Positions 18,361 through 26,191 of a stretch of 64,000 bases of DNA are shown here, one piece after another. The DNA comes from Symbiobacterium terraclitae. GTDB taxonomy: Bacteria; Bacillota; Sulfobacillia; Symbiobacteriales; Symbiobacteriaceae. Both the position numbers and the translations under genes were made by a program. Each line of letters starts with the position of its first letter. Position 1 is the first letter of the stretch. The stretch lies in contig NZ_JAGGLG010000013.1 in assembly GCF_017874315.1 (NCBI RefSeq), positions 1 through 64,000 on the forward strand, given 5' to 3'. The notes below the pieces were generated by a model. It ran no database searches. It was not told where the DNA came from and saw only the letters and a program-made list of their open reading frames with translations.

Positions 18361-18532
18361 AAAAGGGGGACAGACCCGACACCCGGGCCCGTGCCCGCTG
18401 TGCGCCCTGTCCCCCGGAGGTTCAGAGTCCGTCCGGACCCGGTCGCCGCTGCCTGAGAGATTCTGCCCGCCCCCAGCCAGACCGGGCATTGCTCCTTCGG
18501 CGCCCTCCTCAGGGGAGGGTCTCTTCCGAGTC
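18361..18532 (-). promoter_or_regulatory. Glycine riboswitch with intrinsic terminator
   Basis: On the minus strand, from about 18532 to 18423, the sequence carries the conserved glycine-aptamer blocks in order: GGAAGAGA, GGGCGCCGAAGGAGCAA, the complementary strand of the long P3 arm, then CTCTCAGGCAGCGG and a closing ACGGACTCT. Downstream, GGGGGACAG (18407-18415) pairs with CTGTCCCCC (18365-18373) and is followed by TTTT, an intrinsic terminator before gcvT. Known glycine switches of gcv operons turn expression on, so glycine should prevent termination. Only one complete aptamer is visible; a second full copy was not found. Confidence 0.92.
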
Positions 18533-18534
18533 CA

Positions 18535-18945
18535 TCATCCGTCTTTATGGGGATTGTCGGCAACAGTATTCCCTACGAAGACCCAAAAATCCTCCTCGGT
18601 GGACACCGCCAACCGGTCACCCGGACGGGTCTCCCCGGACGCCCCGGCGGGCAGCTCCAGCACCGCCCGCGCACCGGGAACCGCCGGGCTGATTCGCCAC
18701 GGCGGGAACGACGCGAGGACGCGCAGGACCCGCCCTTCCCGGTCCAGGAAGAGCAGGTCGATCGGAAATCGCATGAAGTGGGTGTGCACCTGGCGGCAGG
18801 GCTCCAGCCAGAGCCCCTCGCCGGGGGCGAGGGCGGGGCGGAACATCAGGCCCAGGAGGCGCAAGCGAAAGGTATCAGCCCGGCGAATGCGGTCGCCCAG
18901 GACGAGGCCCCGGTTGAGGTTGCGGACAATCATCGTACGGCACAC
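18535..18945 (-). CDS. DUF192 family protein
   Basis: 136 residues. Fits DUF192: RRADTFRLRLLGLMFRPALAPGEGLWLEPCRQVHTHFMRFPIDLLFLDREGRVL, the conserved GLM, CxxVHTxFMxFPID pattern, and a C-terminal LELPAG motif. The family is widespread and of uncertain function; some members are exported, this one has no signal peptide. GTG at 18945 has AGGGGAG 8 nt upstream; an ATG at 18933 is the alternative. It ends three bases before the glycine riboswitch, as the last gene of the Xre-led operon. Confidence 0.85.
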   Translation of the reverse strand: MCRTMIVRNLNRGLVLGDRIRRADTFRLRLLGLMFRPALAPGEGLWLEPCRQVHTHFMRFPIDLLFLDREGRVLRVLASFPPWRISPAVPGARAVLELPAGASGETRPGDRLAVSTEEDFWVFVGNTVADNPHKDG

Positions 18946-18960
18946 CCCATGGTCTCCCCT

Positions 18961-19323
18961 CTAGAGCCGCATGAGCCAGGCCTTCGGCTCGTACCGCGTC
19001 ACGTCGTTCACCACTTCCGCCCGGATGGTGTTCACCACGGCCCAGACCTCCGTGACCCAGAAGGGCGCGTCGCGGATGGCGAAGCGCCGGTCTGCCTCGG
19101 AAGGGGCGTGGAGCGACAGGCGCCACTCGCTCTCCACCTGCCGCACCACCGCGGCGACGGTCCTGGTGGATTCGTCCACCCCCACAAGGTAGGTCGCGGC
19201 GGCGGAACCCTCCGGCGACCAGTCGACCTCCCCCGACCCGCTACGGCAACCAGCCGGGATGGGGACCACCTGTTCACGCCCGGTCGCCACGTGGCGGATG
19301 CGGACTGCCGCCCAGGGAGGCAT
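18961..19323 (-). CDS. Conserved-looking protein, unknown function
   Basis: 120 residues, soluble, no signal peptide or membrane span, with alternating strand-like segments and one Cys (position 26). The C-terminal half (FWVTEVWAVVNTIRAEVVNDVTRYEPKAWLMRL) looks helical. I do not recognise a family. It sits 12 bp after the membrane protein gene and 15 bp before DUF192 on the same strand, so it is part of the four-gene operon starting at about 19890. Coding is supported by these tight junctions rather than by homology. Confidence 0.6.
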   Translation of the reverse strand: MPPWAAVRIRHVATGREQVVPIPAGCRSGSGEVDWSPEGSAAATYLVGVDESTRTVAAVVRQVESEWRLSLHAPSEADRRFAIRDAPFWVTEVWAVVNTIRAEVVNDVTRYEPKAWLMRL

Positions 19324-19335
19324 GTCCGGTCCCCA

Positions 19336-19638
19336 TCACCGGCGCAACAGGGCGAACCCGACCGCCATCGCTCCCGCAAGGCCGAAGGAGCTCAGGATGA
19401 TGACGAAACGGTGGCGCGAGATCGTGTCATCCCGCACGCGGCACCAGATCCAGGCGAGCCACCCCGCCCCCAGGATGACGGGAATGTCCAGGGGAAACCC
19501 CCTGAGCGAGACCAGGTCCGGCCACAGTCCGTGAACCGCGAGGTCGGCCACCAGGAGCCAGGCCATCACCCTGTAGCCGAGGTTGCCTGCCGCGTTGTCG
19601 ACGGCCACCGTGCGCTCATCAACATCGGGCTTTTTCAT
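19336..19638 (-). CDS. Small membrane protein next to Xre regulator
   Basis: 100 residues with three predicted spans (about 22-40, 50-68 and 78-97) and basic loops (RVRDDTISRHR). Start ATG 19638 (GTG 19641 directly before it) with AGGAGGTG 7 nt upstream. It overlaps the 3' end of the Xre gene by about 20 bp, so it is translationally coupled. The pairing of a compact Xre regulator with a small three-span membrane protein is common in Firmicutes (DUF2178/DUF6442-like partners), but I cannot assign a family with confidence. Confidence 0.68.
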   Translation of the reverse strand: MKKPDVDERTVAVDNAAGNLGYRVMAWLLVADLAVHGLWPDLVSLRGFPLDIPVILGAGWLAWIWCRVRDDTISRHRFVIILSSFGLAGAMAVGFALLRR

Positions 19639-19873
19639 CACCTGTCACCTCCTCCAGGTAGAACAGTTCCGTAACCGCCTTCCCCAGGCAACGGGCCAGC
19701 ACGAAGGCCAGGAGCGTGGAGGGGACGTACTGGCAGTTTTCGATGGCGCTGATGGTCTGCCGCGTGACGCCGGCCATGTCTGCCAGCTCCTGTTGCGACA
19801 GATGCTGCTCGATCCGCGCGGCGCGCAGGCGGTTGCGCAGTTCATACTTCGCCACGATCTCATCCTTCGCCAC
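19619..19873 (-). CDS. Xre-family HTH transcriptional regulator
   Basis: 84 residues, almost entirely the helix-turn-helix domain: LRAARIEQHLSQQELADMAGVTRQTISAIENCQYVPSTLLAFVLARCLGKAVTELFYLEE. This is the compact YgzD/YozG-like class often paired with a membrane protein gene, here the overlapping one downstream. The start is ambiguous because the 5' end contains an 18-bp tandem duplication giving two possible GTG starts (19873 and 19855), each with an upstream AAGG/GGGTGAT-type ribosome site. The SigA-like promoter at 19896-19924 leaves a very short leader, which fits the 19873 start. Confidence 0.85.
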   Translation of the reverse strand: MAKDEIVAKYELRNRLRAARIEQHLSQQELADMAGVTRQTISAIENCQYVPSTLLAFVLARCLGKAVTELFYLEEVTGDEKARC

Positions 19874-19895
19874 GATCTCATCACCCTTCGTGGCA

Positions 19896-19924
19896 ATTGT
19901 ACGAGAATCCAGCCGGAATGTAAA
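19896..19924 (-). promoter_or_regulatory. SigA-type promoter for the Xre operon
   Basis: On the minus strand TTTACA (19919-19924) and TACAAT (19896-19901) are separated by exactly 17 bp. Transcription would begin around 19889, giving a leader of roughly 15 nt before the GTG at 19873. Confidence 0.75.
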
Positions 19925-20135
19925 GTATACCGGACATAGTTCGGCAGAAAATCCCACTGACCTGGCGAACGAAGGGGTGTCCGGTCCACCCCTCCGCTCT
20001 CGTGGGCGGACCGGACCACACGCAGGCCCCGGTGAACTCAACAGACCCCGGGCACTCGGCGCTGGCGTGTCTGGCAGAACACCACACAGGCACCGGTATC
20101 AGCATCGCAACCTCCCGGCCGGCGTGATCAGACGA

Positions 20136-20162
20136 GGGCCGAGCACCGCGCGTGCTCGGCCC
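20136..20162 (-). terminator. Hairpin after cobC
   Basis: 11-bp perfect stem GGGCCGAGCAC/GTGCTCGGCCC with a 5-nt loop, 10 nt past the cobC stop and therefore at the end of the cobalamin cluster. No U tract. Confidence 0.6.
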
Positions 20163-20171
20163 CCGTGCTTC

Positions 20172-20750
20172 CTACCCGCCGGGCCGCCAGATCGCCGGCT
20201 TGCCCAGGCTGCGCGCCCCGTCCCACTGAACCGTGACCACGCCGCCCGGCGGCACCTGCCAGTCCCAGAGGCCCGTGCCGGTCAGGTGGGCGAGCAGCGT
20301 GCGGATCACCCCGCCGTGCGTCACCACGACGGCGCCATCGCGCCGGGGAAGGGCTGCGAGGGCACGGCGGCGCAGCGACGATACGCTCTCCCCGCCGGGA
20401 GGAGACGCCCGCTCCGGGTCGGCCATCCAGGCCGCGAGCTCACCCGGCCACCGCCGGGCGATCTCATGGTGGGTCAGCCCGGAGAAGCGGCCGAAGTCGA
20501 GCTCCCGCAGCCGGGGGTCGGGCACAGGCGTAAGGCCCGTGGCCTCCCCGATGCGCCCGGCCGTCTGCAGGCACCGCTGGAGGTCGCTTGTGCGGATGCA
20601 CGTGACGGGACACCGGCTCAGGTACCTGGCGGCCAGCCTGGCCTGGGCCTCCCCCGCCCTGCTCAGCGGGTGCTCCCCCCAGCCGATATAGCGCCCCTCG
20701 GCGTTGGCGGCCGTCTCTCCGTGGCGGACAAGGTACAGCGTGAACCTCAC
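20172..20750 (-). CDS. cobC: Histidine phosphatase, alpha-ribazole phosphatase-like
   Basis: 192 residues. Phosphoglycerate-mutase-like fold with catalytic LVRHGETAANAEGRYIGWGEHPLS (His9), an ELDFGRFSGLTHHEI acid loop and VVVTHGGVIRTLL carrying the second His. The GRYIGWGEHPLS pattern and its place at the end of a cobalamin operon support CobC, which removes the 5'-phosphate from adenosylcobalamin-phosphate or alpha-ribazole-5'-phosphate. It overlaps the decarboxylase gene by 4 bp. A general phosphatase cannot be excluded on sequence alone. Confidence 0.85.
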   Translation of the reverse strand: MRFTLYLVRHGETAANAEGRYIGWGEHPLSRAGEAQARLAARYLSRCPVTCIRTSDLQRCLQTAGRIGEATGLTPVPDPRLRELDFGRFSGLTHHEIARRWPGELAAWMADPERASPPGGESVSSLRRRALAALPRRDGAVVVTHGGVIRTLLAHLTGTGLWDWQVPPGGVVTVQWDGARSLGKPAIWRPGG

Positions 20751-21808
20751 GGTCTGGCCACCTCCTCTGCGACGCGGCGCAGGTGGGCCACCAGCCGCTC
20801 GTGCTCCGCACGGGTGCGCACGGCCAGCCGCATGTGGAACGCGCTGAGCCCGGCGAAGGAGCGGCAGTCCCGGATGAGGATCCCCAGCGGCCCCAGGCGC
20901 TCCTGGATCTCATGTGCCGGAAGGGGGGCGCGCACCAGCACGAAGTTGGCCGATGGCGGGTAGACGACAAAGCCCGGCAGGCTGGCGAGTTCCCCGGCCA
21001 GGTAGGCCCGCTCCTCCCGCACCCAGCGCCGGGTGCGTGCCGCGTACTCCCGATCGTGCAGTGCCTCAAGCGCCGCGGCCTGGGCCGGGCCGCTCACGCT
21101 CCACGGATCCCGGGCCGCATCCAGCGCGGCCACCATCCACGGCGGGGCCACCGCGTAGCCCACGCGCAGGCCGGGCAGGGCGTAGAACTTCGTCAGGGAG
21201 CGGACGACGACAAGATTCCGCCGCTCCGCCACCCAGGGGATCACTGACCCCGCCTCGCCGGCGTCGGTCAGGTCGACGAACGCCTCGTCCACCAGCAGGG
21301 TCGCCCTGGTCCGCTCCGCCATCCGGAGCAACCCGGCCGGCGTGAACAGGTGGCCGGTGGGGTTGTGCGGATTGCAGACGATCCACCAGTCCCCACGCCC
21401 CACACCGGGCGGCGGCTCCGTGCGGTCGTGGGCGACGGGAACCGGGCGCGCCCCGGCAGCGCGCGCCGCCCGTTCGTACTCGGCAAAGCCCGGCTGCGGG
21501 ACGGCCACCCGACACCCCCGTGCGAGCCGGAGCAGCAGATAGATCACCTCAGCCGCGCCGTTGCCCACCAGGACCATCGGCTCCTGCACCCTGTGTCGCC
21601 CGGCCAGGGCCGCCCGCAGGCGGCGGGCGAAGGGCTCGGGGTAGTGTGCGATGCCAGACAGGGCCCCCTGCGCGGCAGCGACCGCCCGGGGCGGCGGCCC
21701 CAGCGGGTTGATGTTGGCGCTGAAGTCGAGGAAGCCCCCGGACGGCTCGGCCCAGCGCGCCCGGGCCGCCTCGAGGTCCCCGCCGTGCAGGGGAGGCCTC
21801 TCGACCAT
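20747..21808 (-). CDS. cobD: Threonine-phosphate decarboxylase (PLP)
   Basis: 353 residues from the ATG at 21808 (GGGGGAGGTG upstream); the frame is open to 22195 without another good start. Class I/II aminotransferase fold: HGGDLEAA start, FLDFSANINPLGPP, NGAAEVIYLLLRL, CNPHNPTG, LLVDEAFVDLT, and the PLP lysine in VVRSLTKFYALPGLRVGY. Family role: decarboxylates L-threonine O-3-phosphate to aminopropanol phosphate, the linker that CbiB attaches to cobyric acid. It overlaps cobS by one base and cobC by 4 bp, so these three are tightly coupled. Histidinol-phosphate aminotransferases are similar, but the context decides. Confidence 0.9.
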   Translation of the reverse strand: MVERPPLHGGDLEAARARWAEPSGGFLDFSANINPLGPPPRAVAAAQGALSGIAHYPEPFARRLRAALAGRHRVQEPMVLVGNGAAEVIYLLLRLARGCRVAVPQPGFAEYERAARAAGARPVPVAHDRTEPPPGVGRGDWWIVCNPHNPTGHLFTPAGLLRMAERTRATLLVDEAFVDLTDAGEAGSVIPWVAERRNLVVVRSLTKFYALPGLRVGYAVAPPWMVAALDAARDPWSVSGPAQAAALEALHDREYAARTRRWVREERAYLAGELASLPGFVVYPPSANFVLVRAPLPAHEIQERLGPLGILIRDCRSFAGLSAFHMRLAVRTRAEHERLVAHLRRVAEEVARP

Positions 21809-22650
21809 CAACCCACCTCCCCCGCAGCCACGCCGAAGCAGGCCAGCGCGGCCAGCTCGGCCAGCTCGCAGAGCGCCCCGTAGGTGTCCCCCGTCTGGCC
21901 GCCGAGCCGCCGGGCCAGCCACCCTCCACAGCCGAAGCAGACCCCCAGCGCCGCCACCCATGCGCCCAGCCCCCGCAGCGCGGCGGTGAGGGCCCCCGAC
22001 GGCGCAGCCGCGGCGAGGCCGTGCGGCAGGGTCAGTTCCGGCGCAGCCGCGGCCAGGACGCGCTGCAGCTCCACCGCAGCTGCAGGCAGGGCCAGAGCCA
22101 GCGCCAGCCCGCTGAGCAGGGCCGCAGCCGCCTGTGGCCGCCCCACGTGCCGGACATAGGCAGAGCCCAGTCCCCAGGAACGGGCCGGCGGCCATTGCAC
22201 GGCCGCGAGCGGCATCACCATCCGCCCCAGGGCAGGGGCGACCAGCAACGCCGGGGCTGCCCGGCCCGGGTCCAGCTCCAGGAGGAGGGCGACCCGCAGC
22301 AGCAGGGCGAGCGCCCCGGCCGTCACCCCCATCGCCCCGACGCGGGAGTCCTTCATGATCTCGAGCATTCGCTCCCGGTCGCGGCCGGAGAGCACGCCGT
22401 CGGCAGTATCCATGAGGCCGTCCAGGTGGAGCGCCCCCGAGGCCCAGAGGCCGGCGCCGGCCGCCGCGACCGCCGCCACGGCCGGACCGAACAGCGCCCG
22501 CCCCGCCAGGTAGGCGACGAGGCCGGCGGCGCCCACCAGCAGCCCGACCAGCGGGAACAGGCCCGCTGCCCGGCCGAGGTCCCGCATGGGGTCGTCAGTG
22601 ACCACGCGGCCTGTCGGAAACCGGGTGAGAAACGCAAGTGCGATGCGCAC
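21808..22650 (-). CDS. cobS: Adenosylcobinamide-GDP ribazoletransferase
   Basis: 280 residues from a GTG at 22650 with GGAGGTG 5 nt upstream. Polytopic membrane enzyme joining adenosylcobinamide-GDP with alpha-ribazole (5'-phosphate) to make the complete corrinoid. Seen: FLTRFP near the N-terminus, LHLDGLMDTADGVLSGRDRERMLEIMKDSRVGAMGV (the conserved acidic D-x-x-D-x-x-D region), and GRMVMPLAA. Here its ribazole substrate can come from CblT/CblS in the same operon. Confidence 0.94.
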   Translation of the reverse strand: MRIALAFLTRFPTGRVVTDDPMRDLGRAAGLFPLVGLLVGAAGLVAYLAGRALFGPAVAAVAAAGAGLWASGALHLDGLMDTADGVLSGRDRERMLEIMKDSRVGAMGVTAGALALLLRVALLLELDPGRAAPALLVAPALGRMVMPLAAVQWPPARSWGLGSAYVRHVGRPQAAAALLSGLALALALPAAAVELQRVLAAAAPELTLPHGLAAAAPSGALTAALRGLGAWVAALGVCFGCGGWLARRLGGQTGDTYGALCELAELAALACFGVAAGEVG

Positions 22651-22661
22651 CAGGCCACCTC

Positions 22662-23600
22662 CTACGCAATCTTCCACAGCGCCAGGGCTCCCAGGCCGGT
22701 CCCCAGCACCGTCGCCAGCCACATCCACCGCACCGCGCGGGGGATGTCCTCCGGCTCCAGCGGACGGCGCGGGTCGCCCATGTAGGCCCGCCGCTCGGGC
22801 ACCCCGCCGTAGGAATTGAGCCCGCCCAGCCGCACCCCGAGCAGGCCGGCCATCGCCGCCTCGGGCCAGCCGCTGTTGGGGCTGGGGTGCAGCCGGGCGT
22901 CCCGCAGGGCGATGCCGAGCGCACCCGGCGAGAGCCCTGCCAGTGCGAGCAGCAGGGCGCTCAGCCGGGCCGGCGCCAGGTTCGCCAGGGCGTCCAGCCG
23001 GGCGGAGGCCCAGCCGAACTCCCGGTACCGCTCGTCCCGGTGGCCCACCATGGAGTCCAGGGTGTTGACCGCCTTGTAGGCCATGGCCAGCGGCGCACCG
23101 CCGATCAGCCCCCAGAAGAGCGGTGCGATCACCCCGTCGCAGGTGGACTCCGCCACGGTCTCCACCGCCGCCCGGGTGACCTCGACGGCGTCCAGCGCCT
23201 CGGTGTCCCGCCCCACGATCAGCCCCACCCGCCGCCTCGCCCCGGCCAGATCCCCTGCCCCCAGGGGCCGGTAGACCGCCAGGGCGTGCTCGGCCAGAGA
23301 GCGGGCGGCCAGGCACGTGCTGAACAGCCAGGCCTCCGCGGCCAGCCCGAGCCAGGGGTGTACGCCGGCGGCCAGGCGGATGAGGAGCCAGGTGCATCCC
23401 CAGGAGGCCAGCGGCAGCAGCAGGGCGAGGACCGTCCCGCCAGCCCTGAGCGGCAGCCGCGTGGAGCGCAGCCACCGCTCGCCCGGGCGGACAACCCGGC
23501 CCATCAGCACCACCGGGTGGGGCAGCCAGGCGGGGTCGCCCACGGCCGCATCCAGCGCGAGGGCGATCAGCGGCAGGAACCAGGGAACTCCCTGCACCAT
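22662..23600 (-). CDS. cbiB: Adenosylcobinamide-phosphate synthase
   Basis: 312 residues from the ATG at 23600 (GGAGGGGGG upstream); the ORF is open to 23702. Membrane protein with the CbiB/CobD blocks LALDAAVGDPAWLPHPVVLMGR, ESTCDGVIAPLFWGLIGGAPLAMAYKAVNTLDSMVGHRDERYREFGWASARLDALANLAPARLSA and PSPNSGWPEAAMAGLLGVRLGG. Links cobyric acid to aminopropanol phosphate. Its presence, with the decarboxylase, means the pathway can begin at cobyric acid and not only at imported cobinamide. Confidence 0.93.
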   Translation of the reverse strand: MVQGVPWFLPLIALALDAAVGDPAWLPHPVVLMGRVVRPGERWLRSTRLPLRAGGTVLALLLPLASWGCTWLLIRLAAGVHPWLGLAAEAWLFSTCLAARSLAEHALAVYRPLGAGDLAGARRRVGLIVGRDTEALDAVEVTRAAVETVAESTCDGVIAPLFWGLIGGAPLAMAYKAVNTLDSMVGHRDERYREFGWASARLDALANLAPARLSALLLALAGLSPGALGIALRDARLHPSPNSGWPEAAMAGLLGVRLGGLNSYGGVPERRAYMGDPRRPLEPEDIPRAVRWMWLATVLGTGLGALALWKIA

Positions 23601-23614
23601 CCGCCCCCCCTCCG

Positions 23615-24163
23615 TTATGGGATCACCGCCCCGATCTGCCTCAGGTCGACGGCGATGCCGGCGATGCAGGCCCAGACCTGCTCCGCCTCCCGCGCCAGCC
23701 ACTGGTTCAGCCGTCCCTGGGCGTCGCGGAAGAGTCGCCCGAGCCGGTGCTCAGGCACCACCCCCGCCCCGACCTCGTTCGTCACCGCGATCAGCACGAG
23801 CCCGCGCTCCTGTGCCAGGCGGAGCAGCTGCGTCAGCTCCCGCCTCGCCCGCTCCTCGAACCCCTCCTCCGCCTGGAGCAGGTGGTTGGAGAGGAGCATG
23901 GTGACGCAGTCCAGGAGCACGGCGTCCGCCGGCTCTGCGTCCAGGGCCGGGGCCAGCGCAGCGCCCGGCGAGAACAGCTCCTCCACTGTACGCCAGTGGG
24001 CGGGGCGGTCCGCCCGGTGCCTGGCGATCCGCTGAGCCATCTCGGCGTCGCCCGGCTGCGCGGTGGCCAGGTAGACGACCCGCCGGTGCGCCGAGGCCAG
24101 GCGCTCAGCCCACCGGCTCTTCCCGCTCCGGGCGCCGCCCATCACCAGGATCAGTCCTGCCAT
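23615..24163 (-). CDS. cobU: Adenosylcobinamide kinase/GMP guanylyltransferase
   Basis: 182 residues from the ATG at 24163. P-loop GGARSGKSRWAE (residues 8-19), the guanylylated His region ARHRADRPAHWRTVEE, VLLDCVTMLLSNHLL and TNEVGAGVVPEHRLGRLFRDAQGRLNQWLA, all standard CobU motifs. It phosphorylates adenosylcobinamide and activates it with GTP for CobS. The ribosome site is weak, so expression may depend on coupling to the btuF gene 41 bp upstream. Confidence 0.95.
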   Translation of the reverse strand: MAGLILVMGGARSGKSRWAERLASAHRRVVYLATAQPGDAEMAQRIARHRADRPAHWRTVEELFSPGAALAPALDAEPADAVLLDCVTMLLSNHLLQAEEGFEERARRELTQLLRLAQERGLVLIAVTNEVGAGVVPEHRLGRLFRDAQGRLNQWLAREAEQVWACIAGIAVDLRQIGAVIP

Positions 24164-24204
24164 CCCGTAGGCACGCTCCCTTCCGATGGGGGCTCCCCGG
24201 CCGG

Positions 24205-25419
24205 TCACCGGCCGAACAGCTCCGGGTGGATGTGCCGGGCGAACCACCGGAGCCCCTGGATCAGGCGGGGTCCGGGACGCACCACGATGTTCTCGTCGGG
24301 CAGCCCCAGCACCCGGCCCTCCCGCACCGCGGTGATCGATTCCCAGCCCGCCCTTTGCCGGGCCTCCTGGGCAGCCCCCTCCGAGCGGGCGACGATGATG
24401 TCGGGATCCGCGGCCACCAACTCCTCCAGCGAGATGGCGGGCCAGGGCTCGCCGGCGAAGGCGGCTGCATTCGTGCCGCCGGCGATGCGGATCATGTCGT
24501 CGATGAAGGAGCCAGGCCCTGCCGTGATGATCGGGTCATACCAGACCTCGTAGAAGACGACGGGCCGGGTGGCCGCGGTGGCGGCCTTCTCCTCGATCGC
24601 CCTGACCTCGCGCTGCATCTCCGCCACCAGCCGCTCGGCCGCCTCCTGCGCGTTCACCACCCGGCCCAGCATGAGGATGCCGTCGTAGAGCTCGGCGAAG
24701 TTGGCCGGGTCCAGCACGAGCGTGGTCAGGCCGTACGCGTTCTCCAGCCTCTCCCGGGCCTCCACGGAGCCGCCGGTGAGCAGGATCAGGTCGGGCTCGA
24801 GAGCGATGATCTTCTCGTAATCAGGCGGGTAGAAGCCGCCGATGGACTCGATCTCCCCGGCCTCGGGCGGGTAGTCGTCCCAGTCGGAGCGGCCCACCAG
24901 CAGGCCGCCTTTGCCGAGGGCGAACATCAGCTCCGTGTTGGAGGGGGCGACGGAGATCACCCGCGTGGGCTCGGCCTGGATGGTGACCGCCCGCCCGGCC
25001 CCGTCCGTGACGGCGATCGGATAGGTCGTCTGCTTGTCCCCGGGCCTCCCGGGGGTGCCCGCCGCCTGCTCGCCGGATCCCTGGGATGCGGCGTTCCCGC
25101 CGGCCGTGTGCCGGCTGCCGGCGTTGGCAGCCGGGTTGGGCTCACCTGCACCGTGCTGGCTGCCCGAGGCGTCGGACACGGCACTCCCACCGGACCCTGG
25201 CTGGCTTCCCGAGGCCGCAGCCCCGTCGCGACCACCGGACCCGGACTGGCTGCCCGAAGCTGCTGCACCGTCGCTCCCGCGTGCACCGGGCTGGATATCC
25301 ATGCCCGCCGCGGCACCGTTCGCCCCTCCGGTCGCCGGCGGATTGCCCGCGCACCCCGCAAGCAGGCCGACCAGCAGCAGCAGGGAGAGCACAAACGATA
25401 CGAGACAACGCTTCTTCAT
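24205..25419 (-). CDS. btuF: Corrinoid ABC transporter substrate-binding lipoprotein (first)
   Basis: 404 residues from the ATG at 25419 (GGAGGTG upstream). Lipoprotein signal with lipobox LLAGC (Cys about 23), then a long Gly/Ser/Ala-rich linker of about 100 residues with repeats of the type GAAASGSQ, then a cobalamin/siderophore-type binding domain: RVISVAPSNTELMFALGKGGLLVGRSDWDDYPPEAGEIESIGGFYPPDYEKIIALEPDLILL through GSFIDDMIRIAGGTNAA. No permease or ATPase gene adjoins it, so it may use the BtuCD pair encoded 3.5 kb upstream. The linker would keep the domain well away from the membrane. Confidence 0.88.
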   Translation of the reverse strand: MKKRCLVSFVLSLLLLVGLLAGCAGNPPATGGANGAAAGMDIQPGARGSDGAAASGSQSGSGGRDGAAASGSQPGSGGSAVSDASGSQHGAGEPNPAANAGSRHTAGGNAASQGSGEQAAGTPGRPGDKQTTYPIAVTDGAGRAVTIQAEPTRVISVAPSNTELMFALGKGGLLVGRSDWDDYPPEAGEIESIGGFYPPDYEKIIALEPDLILLTGGSVEARERLENAYGLTTLVLDPANFAELYDGILMLGRVVNAQEAAERLVAEMQREVRAIEEKAATAATRPVVFYEVWYDPIITAGPGSFIDDMIRIAGGTNAAAFAGEPWPAISLEELVAADPDIIVARSEGAAQEARQRAGWESITAVREGRVLGLPDENIVVRPGPRLIQGLRWFARHIHPELFGR

Positions 25420-25441
25420 GCGACACACCTCCAAGAGTCGA

Positions 25442-26191
25442 CTAACTGGAATAGAACTGCGAGCTCAGCTGGGCGACGACCGCCCAGGGCCGGGTCAGGG
25501 AGAGCGCCAGCCCGGGCAGCGCACGGGGAGCCGCCGCGACCAGCAGGCAGGTCGCCGGGCCGGCCGACTTCCCACGGGGGAAGCCCTCCTCATCGGGCGC
25601 CCAGTCGACCGCCAGCCCCGCGCTCGAGGCCAGGTCGACCGTCTCGGGGCCGATCCCGCGGGAGCCCACCGGCAGGAGGTCGTGCACCAGCGGATCCGCC
25701 GCGAGCCGCCTCACCAGCGGCAGGTCGGGCAGCTCGGGATCGTCCGGCCGCACCTCCGGACCCACCTTGGGCCGCCCCACGGCGACGACCAGGTCGCCGG
25801 GACTCGCCCGGCGCAGGTGCCGGCCCGGGCTCAGGTAGCCCACGACGGTGACGCCCAGGCCAGTCTGGACCGTCGGCAGGTTCTTCTCAAATGAGCCGTT
25901 GATCTGCCCCGCCGTGAGGCCGGCCAGGGCAGCCTCGTCACAGATCCCCTGAAGAATCGCCCTGCCGGTGGGCTCGGGCTCGACGCAGGCGGTGTTCACA
26001 AGGTGCAGCGGCTCTGCGCCGGCGGCCAGCACCTCCATCAGGGGCACCCGGGCGGTGAACCGCCCGACGACATAACCCGACGCCTTGACCGCATCGCCCG
26101 GCTTGGGCCCGACGCCGCCGGCGGCGTCGCAGGCGATGACCAGCCGGCCGCCGCCGGGCAGGTCCACCAGGGACAGGTCCCGCCGCCTCAT
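25442..26191 (-). CDS. cblS: Alpha-ribazole kinase (AIR synthase-related), CblS
   Basis: 249 residues from an ATG that overlaps cblT by 4 bp. AIR-synthase/HypE-like ATP-binding fold: VIACDAAGGVGPKPGDAV, FTARVPLMEVLAAGAEPLHLVNTACVE, NGSFEKNLPTVQTGLGVTVVG and a Gly/Ala-rich C-terminal domain. In Listeria and Geobacillus, CblS phosphorylates alpha-ribazole to alpha-ribazole 5'-phosphate and is encoded with the transporter CblT; the same pairing behind a cobalamin riboswitch here supports the call. This route bypasses CobT, which I do not find in the window. The assignment rests on family resemblance plus context. Confidence 0.78.
   Translation of the reverse strand: MRRRDLSLVDLPGGGRLVIACDAAGGVGPKPGDAVKASGYVVGRFTARVPLMEVLAAGAEPLHLVNTACVEPEPTGRAILQGICDEAALAGLTAGQINGSFEKNLPTVQTGLGVTVVGYLSPGRHLRRASPGDLVVAVGRPKVGPEVRPDDPELPDLPLVRRLAADPLVHDLLPVGSRGIGPETVDLASSAGLAVDWAPDEEGFPRGKSAGPATCLLVAAAPRALPGLALSLTRPWAVVAQLSSQFYSS

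Noticed and set aside
18300-18425. Second full glycine aptamer
   Set aside because: The sequence is explained by the intrinsic terminator and a GC-rich spacer; the GCCGAAGG and CUCUCAGG blocks occur only once.
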